Shown here in pieces: positions 1 through 6,282 of a DNA stretch of 7,857 bases. Within the stretch, counting starts at the first letter, position 1. Every line of letters starts with the position of its first letter. Origin of the DNA: Sphingobacteriia bacterium (lineage in GTDB: Bacteria > Bacteroidota > Bacteroidia > Chitinophagales > Chitinophagaceae); assembly GCA_004293505.1 (NCBI GenBank), contig RDYY01000065.1, positions 1 through 7,857 on the forward strand. Direction: 5' to 3'. A program made the position numbers and the translations under genes. The notes under the pieces were generated by a model. That model did not search any database. It saw nothing but the letters and a program-made list of their open reading frames with translations, and was not told where the DNA came from.

Positions 1-591
1 GCCACTACCCTTCCCTTTGAATTGGTTTTTCATCCCTTGACCCAAGCGGGTTTGGTCTGTGACCAAAACAAATTCACCGTTGAGTGTTTCCCCACCCAAC
101 ACCGGATTCCCTGTTGGGGTTTTGTGGTCAGGGAGAAAAAAATGCCCCGCAAGCTCAACCGCCAGGCCGTGGAAGCCGCAGAAGTGCCAGCAGCTTACTA
201 TCCCCAACTAAAAGCGGGACAGGATTACCAGAAAAAAAATGGAGCGGTCTTGTTGAATGAAGAACTGACTTTTCCCAATACGCCCCCTGCCAGTTACGCC
301 TATTGTGCGGATACCATATTTGACAAGGGTTTGGTGCCCTTTGTACAAAATGTACAACTGCTTTACCACGAAACCACTTATTTGGCCGATCAATCAGAAA
401 GGGCTGCTGCCCGGTTTCATACCACAACACACCAAGCTGCAGAAATTGCGGCATTGGCGGGTGCAGGTCAATTGGTGATTGGTCATTTTAGCAGCAAATA
501 CGAAAGCTTGGATGCGTTTTTAACAGAAGCCCAAAGCATTTTTCCCCGCACTGCCCTAGCAGTAGAAGGGGTGAGTTTTTTGGTCCGATAA
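1..591 (+). CDS. rnz: Ribonuclease Z, C-terminal part (5' end outside window)
   Basis: This is the last 196 residues of ribonuclease Z, the metallo-beta-lactamase-fold endonuclease that removes the 3' trailer from tRNA precursors in the cytoplasm. The frame is open from the first base, so the gene starts upstream; the in-frame TTG at 22 is not a real start. Visible family motifs, in fragment numbering, are HRIPCWGF (H34), the metal-bridging aspartate in YCADT (D104), a YHETTYL segment (H123), the HTTTHQAAEIA helix (H140) and the metal-ligand histidine in GHFSSKY (H162). It ends with the usual FPRTxxAVEG segment, where most homologues have AxDG. Full-length relatives are about 300 residues, so roughly 110 residues are missing, including the HxHxDH motif. 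It is the only plus-strand gene and converges on the esterase gene. The family call is firm. Confidence 0.93.
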   Translation, partial: ATTLPFELVFHPLTQAGLVCDQNKFTVECFPTQHRIPCWGFVVREKKMPRKLNRQAVEAAEVPAAYYPQLKAGQDYQKKNGAVLLNEELTFPNTPPASYAYCADTIFDKGLVPFVQNVQLLYHETTYLADQSERAAARFHTTTHQAAEIAALAGAGQLVIGHFSSKYESLDAFLTEAQSIFPRTALAVEGVSFLVR

Positions 592-668
592 AGGCCGCTG
601 TTTACTGATATCCAGCTTGGATGGTCAAAAGCCGCCAGCGCGTGAACAGTGTGTGCATGTGTTTTGGA
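592..668. other. Intergenic gap between convergent rnz and esterase genes
   Basis: This 77-base gap separates the stops of two convergent genes, where a shared terminator would be expected. The only stem I see is ATCCA/TGGAT around 610-622 with a three-base loop. It is short and has no T-run on either side. No gene or convincing intrinsic terminator is visible, so termination here may be factor-dependent or may lie inside a gene. Confidence 0.4.
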
Positions 669-1796
669 TTACCAGCCAACAGACAACCATTGAAACATCA
701 GGGCTAATTCTCCCCGCCAGGCCGCTTCGCGGTGTTGGCCCAAGGGTTGGTAAACAGTTCTTTTTTGCACCTCCGGCCAAGCATTGAAGATGGTTTCCAT
801 TTTTTTGACTTCCCCCAACAAATTGGCCGACTCCTGCCCACCATAGTAAAGGAAAATCTTTTTGCCAGCTGGTGCTTTGGTGCTGGCATCTTTGTATAAT
901 TCTGGGGCTACCCAAAAAGCTGGTGAAAACAAAGCCGCTCCCCCAAAAACCTGGGGATATTCCAACAAAGCATAAGTGGCGATGAGGGCTCCCATGCTGC
1001 TGCCGCCAATATAAGTGTGGGCTACGCCTTTTCGGGTACGGTACTTGGCGTCTATATAGGGTTTTAATTTTTCAACAATTGATTTCAAATAGGCCTTCCC
1101 CTCTCCTGCACCAAATTGCAAATGGTCATAGGGATTGTATTCCTGCTGGCGTTTGGCTTCTCCATTGGCTATGCCCACAACGATACAACCCGGAAAGCTT
1201 TGCTGGACCAAGCTGTCCAAGCATTCGTCCATTCCCCACTCGCCAGCAAAAGCGGTTTGTTCATTGAACAAGTTTTGGCCATCTTGGAAATACACCACGG
1301 GATAGGCTTTTCCAGTTTGGGCGTAGTTTTTGGGCAGACAAACCCATACCCTGCGGCTGCGTCCCAAATCGGGCAAGGCAAAAGCACTGTCCAACAAACG
1401 AACCGTGGGCAAAGCGGTGTAGGATTTGGGCTTGTCGGGATAATCGTCTTTCCATCCCGCTACTTGAAAATCAAAACTGCCATCGGCTTCAACGGTCAAG
1501 AGCCGATCAGGGATGTCTCGCCCATCGGCAGTGGACTCCATTTTTTGGGCGCCTCGGCTAAATTTAAAGGCGTAATGGCCAGCAGGCAGGTCTTTCAAGA
1601 CTATCCCCAAACGTCCGCCAGCAAAGGGTTTTAGGCGATAGGCTTCCGCCGCTGGTTGCCATCCGTTAAAAGTTCCCGAGACATAAATGGGATCGTTTTT
1701 GCGGGTGGCCACTTCGGTCAGCAAGAGGCGCACACTGAATTGGGCTTGAATGTTGGCCGATAAAAAAAGCAGGATTATTAAGCTGTACCATCGCAT
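669..1796 (-). CDS. Secreted alpha/beta-hydrolase esterase with N-terminal CBM48/E-set-like domain
   Basis: This 375-residue protein resembles the enterochelin-esterase/esterase D type of alpha/beta hydrolase (PF00756 family). The start at 1796 is chosen because it begins a clean signal peptide (MRWYSLIILLFLSANIQA, cleavage near residue 18). An in-frame ATG at 1871 would add 25 non-hydrophobic residues and overlap lolA. Residues about 20-115 look like an immunoglobulin-like glycogen-binding (CBM48/AMPK type) domain, with YVSGTFNGWQP and AGHYAFKF. The catalytic domain follows: VVYFQDGQNLF, then the nucleophile serine in GGSSMG (S267), a probable acid in GGQES (E322) and the histidine in GQHREAAW (H355). 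The product should act in the periplasm or outside the cell. The substrate cannot be read from sequence; siderophore, acetyl-xylan, feruloyl or other sugar esters are all possible. It lies 25 bases after lolA and probably shares its transcript. Confidence 0.85.
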   Translation of the reverse strand: MRWYSLIILLFLSANIQAQFSVRLLLTEVATRKNDPIYVSGTFNGWQPAAEAYRLKPFAGGRLGIVLKDLPAGHYAFKFSRGAQKMESTADGRDIPDRLLTVEADGSFDFQVAGWKDDYPDKPKSYTALPTVRLLDSAFALPDLGRSRRVWVCLPKNYAQTGKAYPVVYFQDGQNLFNEQTAFAGEWGMDECLDSLVQQSFPGCIVVGIANGEAKRQQEYNPYDHLQFGAGEGKAYLKSIVEKLKPYIDAKYRTRKGVAHTYIGGSSMGALIATYALLEYPQVFGGAALFSPAFWVAPELYKDASTKAPAGKKIFLYYGGQESANLLGEVKKMETIFNAWPEVQKRTVYQPLGQHREAAWRGELALMFQWLSVGW

Positions 1797-1821
1797 ACCC
1801 GAATGTACAGCCCGTCGGGAT

Positions 1822-2448
1822 TTAATCCAAGATTTCTGCGTCCTTGGGATAAGCTGCGCGGTTGAACACAAAAACAGATTCAGCCAAATTGGCTTTGAGG
1901 TTTAAACTGCTCACCACCAGTTCCGTGATGTTGTTGCTCTTGTCCAAAATGCGTGCTTTTGCCAAAGCTTTGGTGGCTTGTGAAAAAAAGAGATTCACCT
2001 TTTGAAAATTCTTTCTTTTGTCGATGGGCAAGAGCTCAATTTCGTTGAATCCACCTTTGCTGCTCACGAGTTTATAGGTAAAGTCTTTGTCATAAGAACC
2101 AGCCAAGAGTTTTTGGGGACTGAGGGTTTGGGCACCTTCTTCAACGGGTGATTTGGTGATGGTTTTGTTGCCATCATAATTGTAAACGGTTTTTCCATCG
2201 CACACAATGTCCACTTTTCCTTGTTGTAAACGGTACTTATCGCCTCGCATGCTGAGGCCAAGGCTTTTGGTACCAGTGTTGCGGCCTTTGCTGCTGATAG
2301 AAACCAATTTTAAATTGGCTTGGATGCCCTTAGAAGCTTTTACTTGTTGCCCAAAAGCATCAATGACTTTCTTGGCTTGGGGATCGTTCTGCCCCAACAC
2401 CAAGAAGGGAGAAAGGAACAAAGACAACAACAAGGCAATCTTGGACAT
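1822..2448 (-). CDS. lolA: Outer-membrane lipoprotein carrier protein LolA
   Basis: This 208-residue protein has a signal peptide (residues 1 to about 19, hydrophobic LLLSLFLSPFLVLG, no lipobox cysteine) followed by a LolA-type unclosed beta-barrel. LolA is the periplasmic chaperone that carries lipoproteins from the LolCDE exporter to the outer membrane. Supporting features are an alternating beta-strand pattern through the middle (KYRLQQGKVDIVCDGKTVYNYD), the SPQKLL segment after it, and the typical ending VFVFNRAAYPKDAEILD, close to the family's F-x-F...P-x-x-A-x-hydrophobic-D signature. Sequence identity across this family is low, so the call rests on overall pattern, length and context. 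lolA directly after ftsK is an arrangement I recall from other Bacteroidota. LolB is generally lacking outside beta/gammaproteobacteria, so acceptance at the outer membrane is presumably different here. A TAnnTTTG box lies 17 bases before the ATG. Confidence 0.85.
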   Translation of the reverse strand: MSKIALLLSLFLSPFLVLGQNDPQAKKVIDAFGQQVKASKGIQANLKLVSISSKGRNTGTKSLGLSMRGDKYRLQQGKVDIVCDGKTVYNYDGNKTITKSPVEEGAQTLSPQKLLAGSYDKDFTYKLVSSKGGFNEIELLPIDKRKNFQKVNLFFSQATKALAKARILDKSNNITELVVSSLNLKANLAESVFVFNRAAYPKDAEILD

Positions 2449-2465
2449 GTCAAAATTTTAGGCTG

Positions 2466-2473
2466 CAAATATA
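2466..2473 (-). promoter_or_regulatory. Predicted lolA promoter -7 box (TATATTTG)
   Basis: On the minus strand this reads TATATTTG, an exact fit to the Bacteroidota -7 consensus TAnnTTTG. It ends 17 bases before the lolA ATG, predicting a leader of only about 10-12 nt. No clear TTG-type -33 element is seen at the usual spacing. A palindrome at 2496-2506 occupies roughly that position. Confidence 0.55.
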
Positions 2474-2495
2474 CAGGTTCAACCCCAGCAGAAAG

Positions 2496-2506
2496 CCTAA
2501 ATTAGG
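2496..2506. repeat. 11-base palindrome CCTAAATTAGG upstream of lolA
   Basis: CCTAA and TTAGG form a perfect inverted repeat around one central base. It lies 22 bases upstream of the predicted lolA -7 box, so it would overlap the -33 region on the minus strand. It could be an operator half-site pair. A palindrome of this length can also occur by chance, and no second copy was noticed near the other promoters. Confidence 0.3.
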
Positions 2507-2573
2507 TCAGTAAGGAATCTGGGTCGGCCAGCCTGGTGCAGGTTGACCAAGGACAAACGCGGGGTTTTCTGGG

Positions 2574-5297
2574 CTAGGGCAGGTTATCCAAATAATCTTG
2601 CAACTCCATTTCTGTTTTAAACCGCACTTCTCGTGCTTTGCTGCCCAGATTGGGACCCACTACCCCAGCTGCTTCCAATTGGTCCATCAATCGGCCCGCC
2701 CGGTTATACCCCAATTTCATGCGCCGTTGAATAAGCGATGTAGAGCCCATTTGGTTTTGCACAATCAAGCGCGCCGCGTCTTCAAAAAGGGGATCTCGGT
2801 CATTGACGTCAAAATCCTTTCCCTCCATGTCTTTTTCATCTACATATTCGGGCAGCAAAAAGGCTTCGGGGTAGCCGCGTTGTTCACCGATGAAATCGCA
2901 AATTTTTTCAACTTCTGGGGTGTCCACAAAAGCACATTGCAAGCGCGTGATTTCGCCATTGTAACTCACCAACATGTCTCCCTTGCCAATCAGTTGCTCG
3001 GCGCCGCCCGCATCTAAAATGGTGCGGCTGTCAATTTTACTGGATACTTTAAAGGCAATGCGCGCAGGGAAATTGGCTTTGATGGTACCCGTGATGATGT
3101 TGACCGAGGGGCGTTGGGTAGCAATGATGAGGTGTATACCAATGGCCCTGGCCAATTGGGCCAAACGAGCAATGGGCATTTCCACTTCTTTGCCCGCAGT
3201 CATGATGAGGTCGGCAAACTCATCTACCACCAAGACAATAAAGGGCAAATATTGGTGCCCTTTTTCTGGGTTGAGTTTTCGGGCCGTGAACTTCTCGTTG
3301 TACTCTTTGATGTTGCGACAACCTGCTTCTTTGAGCAAGTCATAGCGGTTGTCCATTTCAATGCAAAGGGCATTGAGGGTATACACTACTTTCTTGGTAT
3401 CGGTAATGATGGATTCTTCTTCACCGGGCAGTTTGGCCAAGAAATGTTTTTCAATGACTCGGTACAAACTGAGTTCTACTTTTTTGGGATCCACCAATAC
3501 CAATTTGAGTTGGGAAGGGTGTTTTTTGTAGAGCAATGACACCAAGATGGCATTGAGTCCTACCGATTTACCTTGGCCTGTGGCACCTGCCATCAACAAG
3601 TGGGGCATGGCGGCCAAGTCTACTATGAAATTATCGTTGTCAATTTTTTTGCCAATGGCAATGGGCAAGGAATGGCTGCTGGACTGGAATTTATCTGAAC
3701 CCAAAAGCGTCTTCATGCTCACCACCGTCTTGCGCACGTTGGGCACTTCTATGCCAATGGTTCCTTTTCCAGGTATGGGAGCTATGATGCGGATGCCCAA
3801 TGCTGCCAAACTCAAGGCAATGTCATCTTCCAGGTTTTTGATGCGACTGATCCGTACCCCTGGGGCAGGTACAATTTCATAGAGGGTAACTGTTGGACCC
3901 ACTGTTGCCGCAATGCGTTGGATGGCAATGTCGTAGTTTTTGAGGGTGGCAATGATTTGGTTTTTGTTGGTCTCCAACTCGGTGGGATCGTGTACAATTT
4001 TCTCACTGCCATGGGTTTCCAACAAATCCATGCCAGGATATTGATAAGACTTGAGGTCTAGCGTAACATCGTATTTCGTGGCCAATTTTCCCAAACTGGC
4101 TTGGGCACTGGCCAAATCATCCACCGGGTCTTCTGTTGGTTCCGCTGCCAAAATTTCTAATTCTAAATTGTTGCCAACAGTGCTGGCTTTGGCAGGTGGT
4201 GCAGCGGAAACAAGCGGTGTTGAAACCGGCGGAGGGGATGAAAAATCAGTGGGTAGTGAAGGGTTTGTTTGTATGGCTGGCGTGGCAATGGGTGCAGTTG
4301 CTGTTGCCGCCAGGGCTGTAGCCGACTGAATGGGTGAAACCACTTCATCATTGGCTTGGGCTTCTTCTTTGAGGGCAACAGAAATTTGGTGCAAATCGTC
4401 TTGGGGCAATGCCGGCCCTGGAACAATTTGCAATTGCAAAGGCTCTCCCCTGTCGTTGTATGTATTGGCACTGCCGCCGGGTGTTGTGGTGGTGTCCAGC
4501 TCCTCATCGGCCCCAAACGCCATTCCTTCTTCTGTTTCACCCAGCTCAGTTCCGCCTGCACCTTGAGCCGTATTGGGTAGAGGGGTGTTGTTGGCTGCTG
4601 TTTTGAAATAAGGGTTTTCGATATCAGACTCGCTGTTCTCAAAAGTTTTGCGCAAAGAATGGGGCCAATTAAACTGCCATTGCGGAAGGGAAAACCGGGG
4701 GTTCACCCGCCAAACAAAATACAAAAAAACCGTTGCTGCCAACAAAAGTCCCGTCCCCCATTTGCCCAACCATTTGGTGAGCCAAGCAGCTGAATATTCT
4801 CCCACTGCCCCTCCCCAAGAAAAAGCGCCCTGGGGCAAGAAAAAAGACAAAGCGGTGCTCAACAAAATCAAGCCCACCAACACATAGCGGAGGTTGCGCA
4901 GGGTATTGAAAACTTTTCTATCGAACAACAAATTGACGCCCAACACAAAAAACAAACTGCACCAGAGATAGGCTGCTGCACCAAAACCCAGGTCCCACAA
5001 ATGATAGGCCACAAAAGCACCCAATACACCCAATAAGTTGTTGACCCTAACATCGTCGGTTGCAAAAATCTTGACCCCAAAACGTTGTACTTTGTCTTGG
5101 TCTTCTTGCCAAGAAGACAAATATGAACTGAGGGCCATGAACAAAAAAAGCGTCAGGAGCAACAAAGCAGTTCCGGCAATTTTAACCGTTCTTTCGTCGC
5201 GAACCACTTCTGTTACCGTTACGGCTGCCTCTTGGTCTGGGGCCAGTTCCTCTGGATCAGGAGGAGGAGGTGTTTTCTTGCGCAGGGTATTGGCCAT
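2574..5297 (-). CDS. ftsK: DNA translocase FtsK
   Basis: This 907-residue FtsK/SpoIIIE-type protein sits at the division septum and pumps chromosomal DNA, helping resolve terminus dimers with XerCD. The start at 5297 (MANTLRKKTPPPP) puts a short cytoplasmic tail before the first membrane segment; in-frame ATGs at 5321 and 5354 look less natural. Hydrophobic segments lie near 39-61, 88-124 (one or two helices), 136-155 and 181-196. A low-complexity Ala/Pro/Thr/Ser linker spans about 216-400. The motor has Walker A GATGQGKS (571-578), Walker B IVLVVDEFAD (D692, E693) and ATQRPSVNIITG (726-737). The C-terminal gamma winged helix (about 836-896) contains TSLIQRRMKLGYNRAGRLMDQLEAAGVVGP, closely matching the DNA-reading helix of known FtsK proteins. 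The protein appears intact. It lies 78 bases after the DUF423 gene and 125 bases before lolA. Confidence 0.97.
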   Translation of the reverse strand: MANTLRKKTPPPPDPEELAPDQEAAVTVTEVVRDERTVKIAGTALLLLTLFLFMALSSYLSSWQEDQDKVQRFGVKIFATDDVRVNNLLGVLGAFVAYHLWDLGFGAAAYLWCSLFFVLGVNLLFDRKVFNTLRNLRYVLVGLILLSTALSFFLPQGAFSWGGAVGEYSAAWLTKWLGKWGTGLLLAATVFLYFVWRVNPRFSLPQWQFNWPHSLRKTFENSESDIENPYFKTAANNTPLPNTAQGAGGTELGETEEGMAFGADEELDTTTTPGGSANTYNDRGEPLQLQIVPGPALPQDDLHQISVALKEEAQANDEVVSPIQSATALAATATAPIATPAIQTNPSLPTDFSSPPPVSTPLVSAAPPAKASTVGNNLELEILAAEPTEDPVDDLASAQASLGKLATKYDVTLDLKSYQYPGMDLLETHGSEKIVHDPTELETNKNQIIATLKNYDIAIQRIAATVGPTVTLYEIVPAPGVRISRIKNLEDDIALSLAALGIRIIAPIPGKGTIGIEVPNVRKTVVSMKTLLGSDKFQSSSHSLPIAIGKKIDNDNFIVDLAAMPHLLMAGATGQGKSVGLNAILVSLLYKKHPSQLKLVLVDPKKVELSLYRVIEKHFLAKLPGEEESIITDTKKVVYTLNALCIEMDNRYDLLKEAGCRNIKEYNEKFTARKLNPEKGHQYLPFIVLVVDEFADLIMTAGKEVEMPIARLAQLARAIGIHLIIATQRPSVNIITGTIKANFPARIAFKVSSKIDSRTILDAGGAEQLIGKGDMLVSYNGEITRLQCAFVDTPEVEKICDFIGEQRGYPEAFLLPEYVDEKDMEGKDFDVNDRDPLFEDAARLIVQNQMGSTSLIQRRMKLGYNRAGRLMDQLEAAGVVGPNLGSKAREVRFKTEMELQDYLDNLP

Positions 5298-5302
5298 GTA
5301 AA

Positions 5303-5310
5303 CAAATATA
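5303..5310 (-). promoter_or_regulatory. Predicted ftsK promoter -7 box (TATATTTG), leaderless start
   Basis: On the minus strand this reads TATATTTG, identical to the box before lolA and a full match to TAnnTTTG. Only five bases (TTTAC) separate it from the chosen ftsK ATG. Transcription normally begins about five to seven bases after this box, which would place the first nucleotide at or next to the ATG and give a leaderless mRNA. No good -33 element is visible. Read-through from the DUF423 gene could also supply ftsK mRNA. Confidence 0.5.
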
Positions 5311-5375
5311 AGCCCTGCCATGGCCTCTTCTAGGCGACCGACACCAATGTGCAAAACTGATGCGGGATTGGGGTT

Positions 5376-5777
5376 TTATCCACTTTTTTGTGGTGACCAA
5401 TGGGCCCTGGCCAATTGGATCCAACCCAAAATAAAAGCCAGCCCGCCCAAAGGCGTAATGGCCCCCAGTTTTTGCCAACCTGTAATGCCCTGCCATTCCA
5501 AGGTCACCATGAGGACCAAAGAACCGGAGAACAAAAAAATGCCTGCCGTAAAAAGTTTGGCTGCTTGGCGAATGAAGCGATGGGGTTGTTGAGCGGCTAA
5601 AATGCCACAAATCAAAATAGCGAATCCATGGTAGACCAGGTAGCGGACGGCAGTTTCAAATGTTTGCAGTCCAGTTGGCGTGGCCACTTGTTTGAGACCA
5701 TGGGCACCAAAAGCCCCCAAAGCCATGCCCAGCCCACACCAGCAAGCCCCTTGTAAAATAAATTTATGGTTGTCCAT
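5376..5777 (-). CDS. DUF423 family small membrane protein
   Basis: This 133-residue inner-membrane protein of the DUF423 (YgdD-like) family has no established biochemical role. Four hydrophobic segments are visible at about 7-23, 46-62, 74-92 and 104-121. Family hallmarks are GAFGAHGL right after the first helix start (21-28), LVYHGFAI in helix two, FSGSLVLM in helix three and the ending GAITPLGGLAFILGW (105-119). The length is normal for the family. The ATG lies inside the end of aroK (CATGGA read in the second frame), giving a 14-base overlap. Translation is therefore probably coupled to aroK, which may substitute for the missing Shine-Dalgarno sequence. The gene pairing does not by itself imply a function in aromatic biosynthesis. 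Confidence 0.92.
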   Translation of the reverse strand: MDNHKFILQGACWCGLGMALGAFGAHGLKQVATPTGLQTFETAVRYLVYHGFAILICGILAAQQPHRFIRQAAKLFTAGIFLFSGSLVLMVTLEWQGITGWQKLGAITPLGGLAFILGWIQLARAHWSPQKSG

Positions 5778-6282
5778 GTTGTTGAATGCTTGACAAAAGA
5801 TCGGGCAAATGCGGATGGGTAACAGACACCACCACTTGGGCCGATTGGTAATAAACTAATCTTTCTGCTCTTTTTTGGGTCAACCATTGGGCCAAATCGG
5901 CATCGGCCAAAGCGGCAATCAAGGGACGGTGTTGTTTTTCGTACAAGAGTCTTTCAGCCAAAACAGGAATGGGCGGATCCATCCAAATGGTGAGTCCTTG
6001 TTGGTTCATCCATTCCATGTTAGCACCAAAACAAGCCGTGCCGCCGCCGGTGGCCAAGATAAAATTGTCTTGGCTGGCAAAGGATCGGAGCAGATTGCTT
6101 TCGGCCTCTCTGAAATAGGTCTCTCCTTCTTGTGCAAAGATATTGGTGACGGTTTTGCCTTCTTGGGTTTCCAACAATTGGTCCAAATCAAAAGAGCGAG
6201 AACCCAATGCCTTGGCCAATTGTGCCGCCCAATGGCTTTTGCCACTGCCCATCATCCCCACCAAAAAGATTTTAGTGGGCAT
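5764..6282 (-). CDS. aroK: Shikimate kinase
   Basis: This 172-residue P-loop kinase catalyses ATP-dependent 3-phosphorylation of shikimate, the fifth step of the route to chorismate and the aromatic amino acids, in the cytoplasm. All expected motifs are present: Walker A GMMGSGKS (9-16), the shikimate-binding aspartate in FDLDQ (D34), the shikimate-binding arginine in GETYFREAE (R58), the ATGGG loop (77-81), the lid arginine in QHRPLI (R119) and the late arginine in AERLVYY (R141). Length and order are typical, and nothing looks damaged. Its ATG follows the stop of the acyl-CoA dehydrogenase gene with no gap (TAAATG), and no Shine-Dalgarno sequence is visible, so reinitiation by the terminating ribosome is likely. 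The symbol aroK is used generically; aroL-type naming would be equivalent. Confidence 0.96.
   Translation of the reverse strand: MPTKIFLVGMMGSGKSHWAAQLAKALGSRSFDLDQLLETQEGKTVTNIFAQEGETYFREAESNLLRSFASQDNFILATGGGTACFGANMEWMNQQGLTIWMDPPIPVLAERLLYEKQHRPLIAALADADLAQWLTQKRAERLVYYQSAQVVVSVTHPHLPDLLSSIQQHGQP

Noticed and set aside
1116..1634. A 172-codon plus-strand frame opposite the esterase gene
   Set aside because: The minus-strand frame carries a complete signal peptide, domain pattern and catalytic residues. The plus-strand translation resembles no family I know and has no promoter-like sequence.
2522..2548. Imperfect stem GGTC...CCTG/CAGG...GACC in the ftsK-lolA gap, as a possible ftsK terminator
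   Set aside because: The pairing is only four plus four bases with an unbalanced internal bulge, and no T-run follows on the minus strand. It is not strong enough to call.
3144..3159. A 16-base block GGCCCTGGCCAATTGG occurring both in ftsK and in the DUF423 gene (near 5403)
   Set aside because: Both copies encode the same peptide QLARA with the same codons, so the match is explained by coding sequence and is not a mobile or recombination repeat.
4051..4642. Several long open frames opposite or out of frame with ftsK, including plus-strand frames of up to 141 codons elsewhere in the gene
   Set aside because: They lie wholly inside the strongly supported ftsK frame and have low-complexity or unfamiliar translations, consistent with shadows of its biased codon use.
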